The notes beneath the pieces were generated by a model. The model made no database searches and was not told the origin of the DNA. It was given only the letters and a program-made list of their open reading frames with translations. Positions 27,584 through 37,488 of a DNA stretch of 64,000 nucleotides are shown here, one piece after another. Both the position numbers and the translations under genes were made by a program. Position 1 is the first letter of the stretch. Each line of letters begins with the position of its first letter. This DNA comes from Ruminiclostridium sp. (lineage in GTDB: Bacteria > Bacillota > Clostridia > Oscillospirales > Oscillospiraceae): NCBI GenBank assembly GCA_022792035.1, contig JAAWAE010000099.1, forward strand, positions 1 through 64,000, read 5' to 3'.

Positions 27584-28360
27584 TCAAAACTCCTTAAATT
27601 CCGGCTTGCGGCGCTCCAAAAAGGCCGTCATGCCCTCGGTTTTGTCCTCTGTGGCGAAAAGCAAACCCAGCAGATCCATCTCCCGGGTACAGCCGCTGGT
27701 CATGTCCACACCCATGCTCAGGTTCACCGCGCTCTTGGCCATGGACACGGCAAAACTGGCCTTGGAGGCGATGCGCTCGGCCATTGCGAAACACTCCTCC
27801 ATGAGCTTTTCCCGGGGCACCACATGGTTCGCCAGGCCGATGCGGTAGGCCTCCTGGGCGTCGATGGGATCACAGGTGAAGATCATCTCCTTGGCCCGTC
27901 CCACGCCCACGATCCGGGCCAGACGCTGGGTCCCGCCGCCGCCGGGCAGGATGCCAAGGCCCACCTCCGGCAGGCCGAAGCGGGCGTTCTCCGCCGCGAT
28001 GCGGATGTCACAGGCCAGGGCCAGCTCACAGCCGCCCCCCAGGGCGAAGCCGTTGACGGCGGCGATGGTCACTTGCCGCATATTCTCCAGCAGGAAGTTG
28101 GCTCGATGGGTCAGCTGGGCCAGCTCCCGGCCCTCCTTGCCGCTCTGGTGGACCATCTGGGAGATGTCCGCGCCGGCGGCAAAGGCCTTCTCCCCGGCTC
28201 CGGTGACGATGACCACCTTCACCTCGTCGTTGGCCTCCAGCTCCTCCAAGCCCTGGGCGATCTCCCGAAAAACCTGGCTGTTCAAGGCGTTGAGACAGTC
28301 AGGACGGTCGATGGTCAGCACCGCCGCCGGTGCCTGGATGTCCAGTTTTACAAATTGCAT
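27584..28360 (-). CDS. Enoyl-CoA hydratase/crotonase family protein
   Basis: LTIDRPDCLNALNSQVF, KAFAAGADISQM, AAVNGFALGGGCELALACDIRIAAENARFGLPEVGLGILPGGGGTQRLARIVG. Confidence 0.95.
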   Translation of the reverse strand: MQFVKLDIQAPAAVLTIDRPDCLNALNSQVFREIAQGLEELEANDEVKVVIVTGAGEKAFAAGADISQMVHQSGKEGRELAQLTHRANFLLENMRQVTIAAVNGFALGGGCELALACDIRIAAENARFGLPEVGLGILPGGGGTQRLARIVGVGRAKEMIFTCDPIDAQEAYRIGLANHVVPREKLMEECFAMAERIASKASFAVSMAKSAVNLSMGVDMTSGCTREMDLLGLLFATEDKTEGMTAFLERRKPEFKEF

Positions 28361-28387
28361 AACATTGTGCCTCCTCCTCGTATTTTC

Positions 28388-29668
28388 TCAACCCCGGAAG
28401 GCCCGGTAGACCGACCGGCGGGTGAAATCCGTTTCTGTCCCGAAAAACTCGCTGGGCAGGGCATTCACCGGCGCGTCCGGGTCCATGGCATACTTCAGGA
28501 TGCTCTGCTCCGCGCACCAGTCCATGGCCCCCCAGCAGGGGTGGGCCCCGGCCCCCGTCTCCCGCAGGCGCTGGACCCGGCGTCCAATGGCCTCCTCCCG
28601 GGGGGCCAGGAGCATCGACAGCTCCCCCCAGGTCATGGGGGCCTCCAGCCGCAGGCGGTTGTCCGCAAAGACGATGCCCCGGGTCTTTTGCAGCTGGTTC
28701 AGCTTTTCAAAGTCCGGGTCCTCCCGTCCCACATCGGCAAAGGGGCTCTCCGCCATGAGCTGCTCCACCGTCACTACTTTATAATCGTACCGCCGCAGCA
28801 GCTCCAGCTGCTTCTTCAGCCCAAAGGCCACCGGCGTGCGGCGGGCCATGTTATAGCCGTCCTTTTGAAAGATGATCTGTCCGCTGAGGGCGTCAGGGTT
28901 CGCGGCCAGGATCTTGGCCATGGGGGCGGTCATGGCCTCCACCTCCCCCTTGAGGGTCTCCTCCGCCGAGCCCCGGTTCACCGGCAGCCATCCCGCCCCG
29001 TCAAAGGACGCGGCCATGTACTGGTAACCCAGCTGGTCATAGACATCGTAACTGGAAAAGCCCCCGGCCATCTTGTCCACATAGTGGGGCGGACGGCCCA
29101 TGGTCATCTCATACCCGTAGCGCTCCCGAAGCAGGTTGTGCAGGCGGCTCAGGTCCGCCACGGCGGCATCCAACCCCTCCAGGTAGCTGCGCTTGCCGTA
29201 GACGAAGGGTTTCTTGCCGAAGAGGATGTGTCGGTAGCCGTGGTTGGTGATCTGGTGGCCCTCCTCCAGGATGCGGCGGATCAGGCGCTCGTTGTTGGCC
29301 GCGCCCCCCCGCTCGTCCTGGTTGATGTCGGGGTAGTGGTCAAACTTGACGCCCCCCCAGTCCGCCTGCCCGGTGCGGCCGGCCACGTCGGGGTAATTCT
29401 CTCCGGTGTCCCCCACCACGTCAAAGGTCCCCAGGGCCTCATACTCCTTTAAGATATCCAGCAAAACATCCGTGAGGGCCCGTCCCTGGAACTTGTCCGG
29501 AATGGCGGGCAAGTCCATGGGCCCGTCATCAAAGGTCATGGCCACCAGACGCTGCTGGGTCCGCACCCGCTCGATGCGCCGGGTATAACTGATGGGATGC
29601 TTTTCCTCGGGGAGAAACCGCTTCAAGACCCTCTTCCCGGCCTTCCCCGCCTTTACGATGATCGACAT
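28388..29668 (-). CDS. Polysaccharide deacetylase family protein
   Basis: LVAMTFDDGPMDLPAIP, ALGTFDVVGDTGENYP, EGHQITNHGYRHI; long C-terminal extension. Confidence 0.85.
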   Translation of the reverse strand: MSIIVKAGKAGKRVLKRFLPEEKHPISYTRRIERVRTQQRLVAMTFDDGPMDLPAIPDKFQGRALTDVLLDILKEYEALGTFDVVGDTGENYPDVAGRTGQADWGGVKFDHYPDINQDERGGAANNERLIRRILEEGHQITNHGYRHILFGKKPFVYGKRSYLEGLDAAVADLSRLHNLLRERYGYEMTMGRPPHYVDKMAGGFSSYDVYDQLGYQYMAASFDGAGWLPVNRGSAEETLKGEVEAMTAPMAKILAANPDALSGQIIFQKDGYNMARRTPVAFGLKKQLELLRRYDYKVVTVEQLMAESPFADVGREDPDFEKLNQLQKTRGIVFADNRLRLEAPMTWGELSMLLAPREEAIGRRVQRLRETGAGAHPCWGAMDWCAEQSILKYAMDPDAPVNALPSEFFGTETDFTRRSVYRAFRG

Positions 29669-30396
29669 ATTGTTGTCCTCCTTCCCGATCGTCTAAAATC
29701 CTCTAACACGCACTTGGCGGCAAAGGCCGTCCATTTCCCCCAGCGCAGAGGGGAGGCGTTGGTTTTCTTTAACTTTGTGTACTGGCTCCGGGCCACGCAG
29801 AGAGCGGGGCTGTCCACCCCGGAGACCTCTCCTCCCCCCGCCAGCAGGGCGGCGCGCAGGGCAGGCAGGGTCAGCGCCTGGGCCTGCACCAGGATGCGGC
29901 CGCTGCCGATCTCCTGGGGCAGGTGGGCGTCGCTCCCGGCAAAGGGGGGCAGGCCCGTCTTCTGAGCCAACGCCGCCGCTTTGGCGTTGGCCAAAGGGTC
30001 CTTCCGGTCCGCCCGGCTGTTCCAGACCTCCACCCCGTCCAAGTGGGCTGCCAGAGGCAGCAGCTCCTCTTCCTTCCGGGGCCTTTGGAAGGGATGGGCC
30101 AGAACAGCCACACCCCCGGCCTCCCGGATGGCCTGGACGCTGGAGAGAAAGGACCGTGTCCCGTCCACCCCCTCCACGAACAGGCCCAGCAGGTGGCCCC
30201 GGTCCGTGGAGACCTCCACGCCGGGGATCATCAGCACCCCGTCCACCGAAGGCGGGCCGCTGTAGGACAGGTCGTGGTCGCAGATCGCCACGGCATCCAG
30301 GCCCCGCTGCCGCGCCGCGGCAGCAATCTCCTCCAGGCTCATGCGCCCGTCGGGAGAGCGGCGGGAGTGGATATGCAGATCAAGGCTTATCTTCAA
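29653..30396 (-). CDS. PHP domain-containing protein
   Basis: DLHIHSRRSPDGRMSLEEIAAAARQRGLDAVAICDHDLSY, MIPGVEVSTDRGHLLGLFV, VLAHPFQRP, AGSDAHLPQEIG. Confidence 0.92.
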   Translation of the reverse strand: MKISLDLHIHSRRSPDGRMSLEEIAAAARQRGLDAVAICDHDLSYSGPPSVDGVLMIPGVEVSTDRGHLLGLFVEGVDGTRSFLSSVQAIREAGGVAVLAHPFQRPRKEEELLPLAAHLDGVEVWNSRADRKDPLANAKAAALAQKTGLPPFAGSDAHLPQEIGSGRILVQAQALTLPALRAALLAGGGEVSGVDSPALCVARSQYTKLKKTNASPLRWGKWTAFAAKCVLEDFRRSGRRTTICRSS

Positions 30397-30397
30397 G

Positions 30398-31501
30398 TTA
30401 TCGCTTCCTCAAACTGTTTTTCAAATAGGCCCGATAGGCCCCTCGGTCGTCGTTCTGGTCCAATGCTTCCCGGACCCGAAAAAAGTCCGCCATGCCCCCC
30501 AGAGCCCGCTTCCAGTCCCCCCGGCGCAGGTAGCCCAGGGTGGCCGCGCCGTCGTTGAAGACGAAGCGCATCTTCACCCCGGTCTGGAAGTCCTGGGGAG
30601 TATAGGGCAGGGCCTCCCCGGCGGCGGCCTGGACGTAGCGCAGAGTGTAGGGACTGCCGCAGCAGGCGGTGAGGGGGAAGCTCCCCCAGACCCGGGGATT
30701 CACCTCCAGCACCCGTCTCCCCTTCCACTCCACCATGGCCATCCCCACGAAGCCGAAGCTCTTCAAGAGGGCGTGGGACTGGCGGATCATCTCCTCGTCA
30801 TAGAAGCTGATACAGCAGGTGGAGGGCCCGCCGGTGACGGGGTACTCCCGCAGACGGCGGTGACACAGGGCGCAGAGCAGTTCCCCCTCCGGTCCCAGGA
30901 GCAGGTCCGCCCCCTCTCCCGCTCCTTCTACTTTTTCCTGGACGATGGGGGGGCCGTACTGGGCCATGGCTTGGTAGTTCCGCTGGAATTCTGCGGCATC
31001 CTGGGCGATGACGTAACGGTCCCGGGCCTTGAGGCCGAACTTCTCCCCGCAGTGGGGCTTGATGACCACTGGATAGGTCTCCGGCGGAGCGTCGTAGGCC
31101 CGGGGCACAGGGATGCCCAGCTCCAGACAGCGCCGGTGGACGCTCTCCTTGTCGTTGAGCTGGTCCAGCACCTCCGGGGCCGCGATGAGGAAATCCGCCA
31201 GGGGGGCAAACGCTGCCCGACGGCGGCTGACTTGGTTCAGGGTATCCGCGCCGGTGCAGAAGAGCACGGGATGCTCCAAGGTCTCCAGCAGACGCAGCAG
31301 GCGCTGGACATAGCCCTCGTCCTTGCTGCTGCCGTCGATCCAGCAGCCCTGGGCGGTATAGCGGGAGCGGAAGGAGGCCGGAACAACGGGGCTGTCCTCC
31401 CTGGTCTGGGTCACCACCACAGGATAGCCCGCCGCCCCCAGAGCGCGCACCGCCGCCAGGGAAGCGCGATACTTCCCATCTGTCACCACCACTGTTTTCA
31501 A
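30398..31501 (-). CDS. ATP-grasp domain protein (carboxylate-amine ligase-like), probable TTG start
   Basis: KTVVVTDGKYRASLAAVRALGAAGYPVVVTQTRED, YPVVIKPHCGEKFGLKARDRY, GMAMVEWKGRRVLEVNPRVWGSFPL; GGAGGAAACGCC before TTG. Confidence 0.85.
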   Translation of the reverse strand: MKTVVVTDGKYRASLAAVRALGAAGYPVVVTQTREDSPVVPASFRSRYTAQGCWIDGSSKDEGYVQRLLRLLETLEHPVLFCTGADTLNQVSRRRAAFAPLADFLIAAPEVLDQLNDKESVHRRCLELGIPVPRAYDAPPETYPVVIKPHCGEKFGLKARDRYVIAQDAAEFQRNYQAMAQYGPPIVQEKVEGAGEGADLLLGPEGELLCALCHRRLREYPVTGGPSTCCISFYDEEMIRQSHALLKSFGFVGMAMVEWKGRRVLEVNPRVWGSFPLTACCGSPYTLRYVQAAAGEALPYTPQDFQTGVKMRFVFNDGAATLGYLRRGDWKRALGGMADFFRVREALDQNDDRGAYRAYLKNSLRKR

Positions 31502-31745
31502 GGCGTTTCCTCCTCTATCTTCGTCCGCCCTCCATGGGGCGGGCGGTCTCACGAGAGCAAATGGTCTCGCTAATTTTTCAAAGCGGTTACAATTCCGTTA
31601 CTTATTATATCAAATGTTTGCGCACACTTCAATCGAAAAGACATCTTTCCCTGAAAAAAAGGAAGATTTTTCTTTCATAACGAACAGGACCCCCGGCTGA
31701 GCCGGAGGTCCTGTCGATTTCCACAAGATATGGGCCCCTTCGGGC

Positions 31746-31949
31746 TTATTCCAAGGACTTGTAATAAAGCATACAGTGACAAAATCCCTCAAAAGCCGGG
31801 TCCGCGACCTGCTCCTTGAACTCCTGACACATACACTTCGTCTCCTCTGTCCGTTCCAGACGGCAGGGACAGTAGCCCCCCGTCCGCTTCAGACCCTCGC
31901 GGATCATATCCACTACGGTCTGATCCGGATTGAGCTTGATCTTCATCAA
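31746..31949 (-). CDS. Ferredoxin-thioredoxin reductase catalytic chain-like small protein
   Basis: MMKIKLNPDQTVVDMIREGLKRTGGYCPCRLERTEETKCMCQEFKEQVADPAFEGFCHCMLYYKSLE: CPC ... CMC ... CHC. Confidence 0.85.
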   Translation of the reverse strand: MMKIKLNPDQTVVDMIREGLKRTGGYCPCRLERTEETKCMCQEFKEQVADPAFEGFCHCMLYYKSLE

Positions 31950-32320
31950 GCCTTCCAGAGACCATGGAGGTTGCAGTAAGCGTATACCGCTTCCACCTCA
32001 TCCCCCTCGCACAGGGCGAAGCAGGTCTTGGGCTCCTGGCCGGGCTGGAGGGCCTTGCGCTGGTTGCCGCTCTTGGTCTGGAGGGACACCCACTCAATGT
32101 AGTGCTCCTCTGCCATGGGATGCTCCACCGCGCCCACGGTGACGTGGACTTTGTTGCCCTCCACGGTGTAGACGGGGACGTGCTTCTCCACGGCGGCGTC
32201 GGTGGTACCGGGCACGATCTCCTTCATGGCCTGACCACAGCACATGGTGGGGGCCTTGCTCTCCTTTACCAGGGCGACGATCTTGCCGCACTTCTCACAC
32301 TGATAAAATTTCTGTTCCAT
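31946..32320 (-). CDS. Desulfoferrodoxin / superoxide reductase-like
   Basis: MEQKFYQCEKCGKIVALVKESKAPTMCCGQAMKEIVPGTTDAAVEKHVPV, VGAVEHPMAEEHYIEWVSLQT, CNLHGLW; ATGA overlap with the downstream gene. Confidence 0.95.
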   Translation of the reverse strand: MEQKFYQCEKCGKIVALVKESKAPTMCCGQAMKEIVPGTTDAAVEKHVPVYTVEGNKVHVTVGAVEHPMAEEHYIEWVSLQTKSGNQRKALQPGQEPKTCFALCEGDEVEAVYAYCNLHGLWKA

Positions 32321-32420
32321 TGAAAATATCCTCCTATGTCTTTTGGATTTGATGGCTTTAGTATACCATGGTTCCCTTAAAAAGAATGCAACTAAGTCAC
32401 AGTTTATGCAAGAATACCGA

Positions 32421-35171
32421 TTATTCCCCTTCGTAGCTCTGGGGCATAGCCTCAAAGGTGAGGATCTCCTCCTCCACCGGAGGCGGCGCCTCCGGCATGG
32501 CATCCCCCAGGGACCCGCCGGACTTCATCGCCTCCCACTGCTCCTTGGTGATCAGCAGCTGGCGGGGCTTGGAGCCCTCGAAGGGACCCACGATCCCCTC
32601 TTCCTCCATCTGGTCCACCAGACGGGCGGCTCGGGCATAGCCCAGTTTCAATCGCCGCTGGAGCATGGACACGGAAGCCTGTCCCAGCTCCAGGATCACG
32701 TCCACAGCGGCGGGGAAGAGCTCGTCATGCTCCTCAGCGCCGCCGTCCCCGGCGGGGAAGGCACCCCCGGAGGCCGAGGCGGATTTCCCGCCCTTCTTTC
32801 CGGTCTCGCTGGCGTGCTGTTCGATCTGCTCCATGACATCGTCGTCGTAAGCGGGGGTGCTGTTCTGCTTCACGCAGGCGGCCACCGCCGCCACCTCCTC
32901 GTCGGAGATGAAGCAGCCCTGAACACGCAGGGGCTTGCCGGAACCCAGTGGGAACCAGAGCATATCGCCCTTGCCCACCAATTTCTCCGCCCCGGTGTTG
33001 TCCAGGATGATCCGGGACTCCAGGGAGGAGGCCACGGCAAAGGCCACCCGGGAGGGGATGTTGGCCTTCATCAGGCCGGTGATCACGTCGGCGGAGGGCC
33101 GCTGGGTGGCGATGACCAGGTGCATCCCGGCGGCACGGCCCATCTGGGCCACCCGGCAGATGGATTCCTCCACCTCCTTGGCCGCCACCAGCATCAGGTC
33201 CGCCAGCTCGTCGATAACGATGACGATCTTGGGCATGGTCTCCACATTCTCCTGCTCCTTGGCCCAGTGGTTGTAGGAGGAGAGCTCCCGGACCCCGGCC
33301 TCGGAGAAGAGGCGGTAACGCTTCATCATCTCCGTCACGGCCCATTGCAGGGCCCCGGCGGCTTTCTGGGGGTCCGTCACCACGGGGATGAGCAGATGGG
33401 GGATGCCGTTGTAGCCTCCCAGCTCCACCATCTTCGGGTCCACCATGATCAGCCGCAGCTCCTCCGGGGTGGACTTGTAGAGCATACTGATGATGAGGGA
33501 GTTGATGCACACGGATTTACCGGAACCGGTGGTACCGGCGATGAGCATATGGGGCAGCTTGGCGCAGTCGCCCACGATATAGTTCCCGCCGATGTCCTTG
33601 CCCACGGAGAAGGCGGCGCTGGACTTGTGGTGCTGGAAGGCCGGGGCGCTGAGCACCTCCCGGATATTCACCGGGATGACAGTGCGGTTGGGCACCTCCA
33701 CCCCCACCATGGAGATCTTGTCCGGCACCGGCGCGATGCGCACGCTGGAAACGCCCAGCGCCAGGGCCACGTCGTCGGAGAGGTTGGTGAGCTTATTCAG
33801 CCGCACCCCCTGCTTCAGGGAGATCTCATACCGGGTGACGGAGGGCCCTTGTACCGCTCCCATCACCTGCCCGTCGATGCCGAAGGATTTCAGCACGCCG
33901 CTCAGGCGCTCCATGGTCTCCTCCAGCTCCTCCTGGGCGGCCTGGGCGTGGTCGCCGCTGGGAGCGGTGAGCAGGTCCAGGGGGGGATAGATATAGTCTT
34001 GGGGCGGAAGGTCCAGTTTTTGGCCGATCTCGTCCGCCACCTGGACTTCCGCCTTGCGCAGCTCCTCCTGCTTCTGTGCCTTGGTCATCAGCGGCGCAGG
34101 CTGCGGGGGCGGAGGCGGGGGTGGGGGCGGCGGAGACGGGGGCGCAGGTTCCGGCTCGTATCTGGGTTCCGGCTCCTGGGACGGACCGGGAACGGACCAG
34201 GGCAGGTCCTCCGGTTCCGTTTCCTCCAGGACCAGCTCTTCCGGTCCCTCCTCCACTTCCTGGCTCCTGTGGAAGAAGCCGCCCCGCTCCCGGCGGGGCT
34301 CCTGCCGGCGGGGTGCCTCCCGTTCCCTGGGCGGCTCCGGGAATTCTTCCTCCTCGTCTAGCGGCAGATCCGGGATCTTCCTGCGCCGTTCCTTGGCCCG
34401 ATGGAAGGGAGGCGGCGGCGGTTCGTAGGTCTGAGGCTGGACCAGAGGCAAGCCCTCCAGGTCCTCCTCCTCGTCATAGTATCCGTCCTCGTCGCAGCGC
34501 TCGGCAAAGCGTTCCCGCTCCTCCCGGCGGCGGCGCAGGGCGATCAGGATGGTGGTGGGACTGACGCGGAACACCCCGCCCACCAGGCCCAAAATCACCA
34601 GGACCAGGATCAGTCCCGCCCCGATGGTGCTGAACCAGGCGGAGAAGGACACCGCGATCATCCCGCCCAGCATCCCGCCGCTGAGCAGGTTCCCGCCGTC
34701 CCGTCCTAGGGTGGCGATGGAAGCCAAGCCGATCCCATAGCTGTAGCCGCAGAGGATCAAGTGCAGGAACGCCGACAAAGCCAGGGGCAGCAGCCCCACG
34801 CACCACAGCCGCCCGTTCACCGGCCGCTCCCGCTGGGACAGCAGGAGATAGGCCGCCAGCAGCAGGGCGAAGGGGACCGTATAAAAGCCATAGCCCACCA
34901 GGCCCTTGACGCCGGTGCAGACAAATTCCACCACCAGAGCGTCCTTGTTCACAAAGCCGATGAGCAGCAGCAGGGCAAAGAAGACACACAGCGCCGCGCC
35001 GATGCCCCGGGTGAGCAGGTCCGGCTGATAGGGGGGCGCTTTGCGCTTCTTGGGGTTGGGCGGATTTTTGGGGGGCGTGCCCCTCTTCCCGGCGCCGGGT
35101 CTGGGGTCTTTCCTGGGCGGATTCGGTCCGTTCCTTCTGGCGGACGCCGCAGGTTTCTTTTGTGATGCCAT
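32421..35171 (-). CDS. DNA translocase FtsK/SpoIIIE
   Basis: N-terminal TM helices, Pro-rich linker, HMLIAGTTGSGKSVCINSLI Walker A, IVIVIDELADLM, C-terminal winged-helix gamma domain. Confidence 0.95.
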   Translation of the reverse strand: MASQKKPAASARRNGPNPPRKDPRPGAGKRGTPPKNPPNPKKRKAPPYQPDLLTRGIGAALCVFFALLLLIGFVNKDALVVEFVCTGVKGLVGYGFYTVPFALLLAAYLLLSQRERPVNGRLWCVGLLPLALSAFLHLILCGYSYGIGLASIATLGRDGGNLLSGGMLGGMIAVSFSAWFSTIGAGLILVLVILGLVGGVFRVSPTTILIALRRRREERERFAERCDEDGYYDEEEDLEGLPLVQPQTYEPPPPPFHRAKERRRKIPDLPLDEEEEFPEPPREREAPRRQEPRRERGGFFHRSQEVEEGPEELVLEETEPEDLPWSVPGPSQEPEPRYEPEPAPPSPPPPPPPPPPQPAPLMTKAQKQEELRKAEVQVADEIGQKLDLPPQDYIYPPLDLLTAPSGDHAQAAQEELEETMERLSGVLKSFGIDGQVMGAVQGPSVTRYEISLKQGVRLNKLTNLSDDVALALGVSSVRIAPVPDKISMVGVEVPNRTVIPVNIREVLSAPAFQHHKSSAAFSVGKDIGGNYIVGDCAKLPHMLIAGTTGSGKSVCINSLIISMLYKSTPEELRLIMVDPKMVELGGYNGIPHLLIPVVTDPQKAAGALQWAVTEMMKRYRLFSEAGVRELSSYNHWAKEQENVETMPKIVIVIDELADLMLVAAKEVEESICRVAQMGRAAGMHLVIATQRPSADVITGLMKANIPSRVAFAVASSLESRIILDNTGAEKLVGKGDMLWFPLGSGKPLRVQGCFISDEEVAAVAACVKQNSTPAYDDDVMEQIEQHASETGKKGGKSASASGGAFPAGDGGAEEHDELFPAAVDVILELGQASVSMLQRRLKLGYARAARLVDQMEEEGIVGPFEGSKPRQLLITKEQWEAMKSGGSLGDAMPEAPPPVEEEILTFEAMPQSYEGE

Positions 35172-35184
35172 AGCCTGCCGCTCC

Positions 35185-36033
35185 TTATGCCATGGGGATG
35201 ATCAGCGACGTGATCACCGCCGCCGCACCTACACCCCAGCAGTAATAGGCAAAGGCGCCGAACTTGCCCCGTCCCGCCAGGTTGTTCACCATGCGGATGG
35301 CGAAATACCCCGCCACCGCCGCCACGATGGTACCCACGATGTACACGGGGATCTCGCTGACCTCGATGCCCGTCTGAACCGCGTCCACAATGCTCAGGAT
35401 GTTGGCCCCCAGCACCGCCGGGATAGACATCAAGAAAGAGAACCGCACCGCGAAGGTCCGCCGAAACCCCCGCATCAGCCCCACGGAAATGGAGGTGCCG
35501 GAGCGGGAGAGGCCGGGGACCACCGCGATGGCCTGCCCCACCCCCACCAGCAGGGCGTCCAGCATGGTGGCGGAGCGGGCGGTCTTCCGGCCCCGGCCCA
35601 TGCGGTCGGACCAGAAGAGCAGAAAGCCCGTCACCAGCAGGGCGATGCCGATAAAGATGGTGTTGCCGTAAAGGGATTCCACTTTATCCTTGATGGGCAG
35701 GATCACAAACAGGGGCAGGGTGGCGACGATGATCATGAGGATCATCCGCCCGGAGGGGGACAGACGCCCCACCTGCTCCCGCTTCTTCTTGGACACCACG
35801 CAGCCCACCAGACGGAAGAACTCCTGAATCAGCTCCACGATGTCCCGCCAGTAATAGATGAAGACGGCGATGAGGGTGCCCAGGTGCAGCAGCACGTCGA
35901 AAAACAGGGTCTCCTCCGGGTTGGCCAGCCCGAAGAAATGTTGAAACAGGGACAGATGACCCGAGCTGGAGATAGGCAGGAATTCCGCCACGCCCTGGAT
36001 CGCGCCCAATACGATGGATGAGAAAATATTCAA
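35185..36033 (-). CDS. uppP: Undecaprenyl-diphosphatase (BacA/UppP)
   Basis: IQGVAEFLPISSSGHLSLFQHFF, GVGQAIAVVPGLSRSGTSISVGLMRG. Confidence 0.96.
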   Translation of the reverse strand: MNIFSSIVLGAIQGVAEFLPISSSGHLSLFQHFFGLANPEETLFFDVLLHLGTLIAVFIYYWRDIVELIQEFFRLVGCVVSKKKREQVGRLSPSGRMILMIIVATLPLFVILPIKDKVESLYGNTIFIGIALLVTGFLLFWSDRMGRGRKTARSATMLDALLVGVGQAIAVVPGLSRSGTSISVGLMRGFRRTFAVRFSFLMSIPAVLGANILSIVDAVQTGIEVSEIPVYIVGTIVAAVAGYFAIRMVNNLAGRGKFGAFAYYCWGVGAAAVITSLIIPMA

Positions 36034-36048
36034 ATGCGCTCCCTCCTT

Positions 36049-37461
36049 TTAGATGTGATAGAGTGCCTTCACGGCCTTGCAGGTCATGTAGCAGTCCAGC
36101 TTGGCCGTGGTCTCAAAGGGGGCGTGCATGGAGAGCACGGGGACCCCGGCGTCGATGGTGTCGATGTTGCGGTTGGCCATGTAGCAGGCCACGGTGCCGC
36201 CGCCGCCCTGGTCGGTCTTCCCCAGCTCCGCCAGCTGCCAGATGACCTCATGCTGGGCAAAGAGGCGGCGCAGGGTGCCCACCAGCTCCGCCGAGGCGTC
36301 CGAGGCCCCGGATTTGCCCCGGGAGCCGGTGTACTTGCTAAGACACACGCCGTAGTTGAAATAGGCGCTGTTGCGGCTCTCGTAGGCGTCGGAGAAGTTG
36401 GGGTCATAGGCGGCGGTGACGTCGGCGGAAAGACAGAGGGAGGTCTCATAGCAGGCTTTCAGGGGGATGCCCTGGCTCTGGCAGAGATCGCTCATGAACA
36501 CGTCAAAGGCCGCCGACTGCATCCCGGTGACCCCCAGGGACCCCACCTCCTCCTTGTCCGCCAGAACGCACACCGCCGTGGTCTTGGGGACTTCTTCCAA
36601 GTCCAGCATGGCCTTCAAGCAGGCGTAGGCGCAGACCCGGTCGTCCTGGCCATAGGCCCCGATGGCGGAGCGGTCCAGACCAACGTCCACCGCCTTGGCC
36701 GCCGGGACAGCCATGAGCTCGGCAGAGAGGAAATCCTCCTCGATCATGCCGTACTTCTCATGGAGCAGGTCCAGGATGCACAGCTTCACCCGCTCACTCT
36801 CCTCCGCCTCCCCTAAGGGGCGGCTGCCGATGAAGAGGTTGAGCTGCTCTGCCTTGACGATCTCCCCCATGGTCTTCTTGGCCTGGTCCGCCGCCAGATG
36901 GGGCAGCAGGTCCCCCACGGTGAACTGGGGGTCCCCCGGGTCCTCCCCGATGCGCACCGTCACCGAGCGCCCATCGGCCAGGACCACCACGCCGTGGAGG
37001 GCCAGGGGGATGGTGGTCCACTGATACTTCTTGATCCCCCCGTAATAGTGGGTCTTTAAGTACGCCAGCTCCTTTTCCTCATAGAGGGGATTCTGCTTCA
37101 AGTCCAGGCGGGGGGAATCAATGTGGGCCGCAGCGATGGCCGCCCCCTGGGACAAAGGCTCCTCCCCGATCACCGCCAGCATCAGGGCCTTGCCCCGGTT
37201 GCTGCGGTACACCCGGTCCCCCGGACGCAGGGGCGCGCCCCGCTCCAGGGGACGGAACCCCGCCGCCTGGGCCAGGGCGATGGCTGCGTCTACGCACTCC
37301 CGCTCGGTCTTCCCCTGGTCCAGGAAGTCCTTATAGCCCTGGCAATAGTCCTCCATGGCCTCCCGGTCCTCCGGCGTCAGGCGGTCGTAGCCGTTGCGGC
37401 GCTGGAAGAAAAGGGCTTCCTTTTTCTGCTGCGCCAGTGTGGGCGCTTTCGTCTGCGTCAT
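36049..37461 (-). CDS. M18 family aminopeptidase
   Basis: AAAHIDSPRLDLKQNPLYEEKELAYLKTHYYGGIKKYQW, ADKEEVGSLGVTGMQS, LSADVTAAYDPN, VLSMHAPFETTAKLD. Confidence 0.93.
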   Translation of the reverse strand: MTQTKAPTLAQQKKEALFFQRRNGYDRLTPEDREAMEDYCQGYKDFLDQGKTERECVDAAIALAQAAGFRPLERGAPLRPGDRVYRSNRGKALMLAVIGEEPLSQGAAIAAAHIDSPRLDLKQNPLYEEKELAYLKTHYYGGIKKYQWTTIPLALHGVVVLADGRSVTVRIGEDPGDPQFTVGDLLPHLAADQAKKTMGEIVKAEQLNLFIGSRPLGEAEESERVKLCILDLLHEKYGMIEEDFLSAELMAVPAAKAVDVGLDRSAIGAYGQDDRVCAYACLKAMLDLEEVPKTTAVCVLADKEEVGSLGVTGMQSAAFDVFMSDLCQSQGIPLKACYETSLCLSADVTAAYDPNFSDAYESRNSAYFNYGVCLSKYTGSRGKSGASDASAELVGTLRRLFAQHEVIWQLAELGKTDQGGGGTVACYMANRNIDTIDAGVPVLSMHAPFETTAKLDCYMTCKAVKALYHI

Positions 37462-37488
37462 TGTCTTCCCCTCCTGCATCCCAGGGCC

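Noticed and set aside
34076-34160. G-rich tract (gcgggggcggaggcgggggtgggggcggcgg) considered as a G-quadruplex or repeat element
   Set aside because: It is the antisense of the poly-Pro linker of the FtsK/SpoIIIE gene; coding explanation is sufficient
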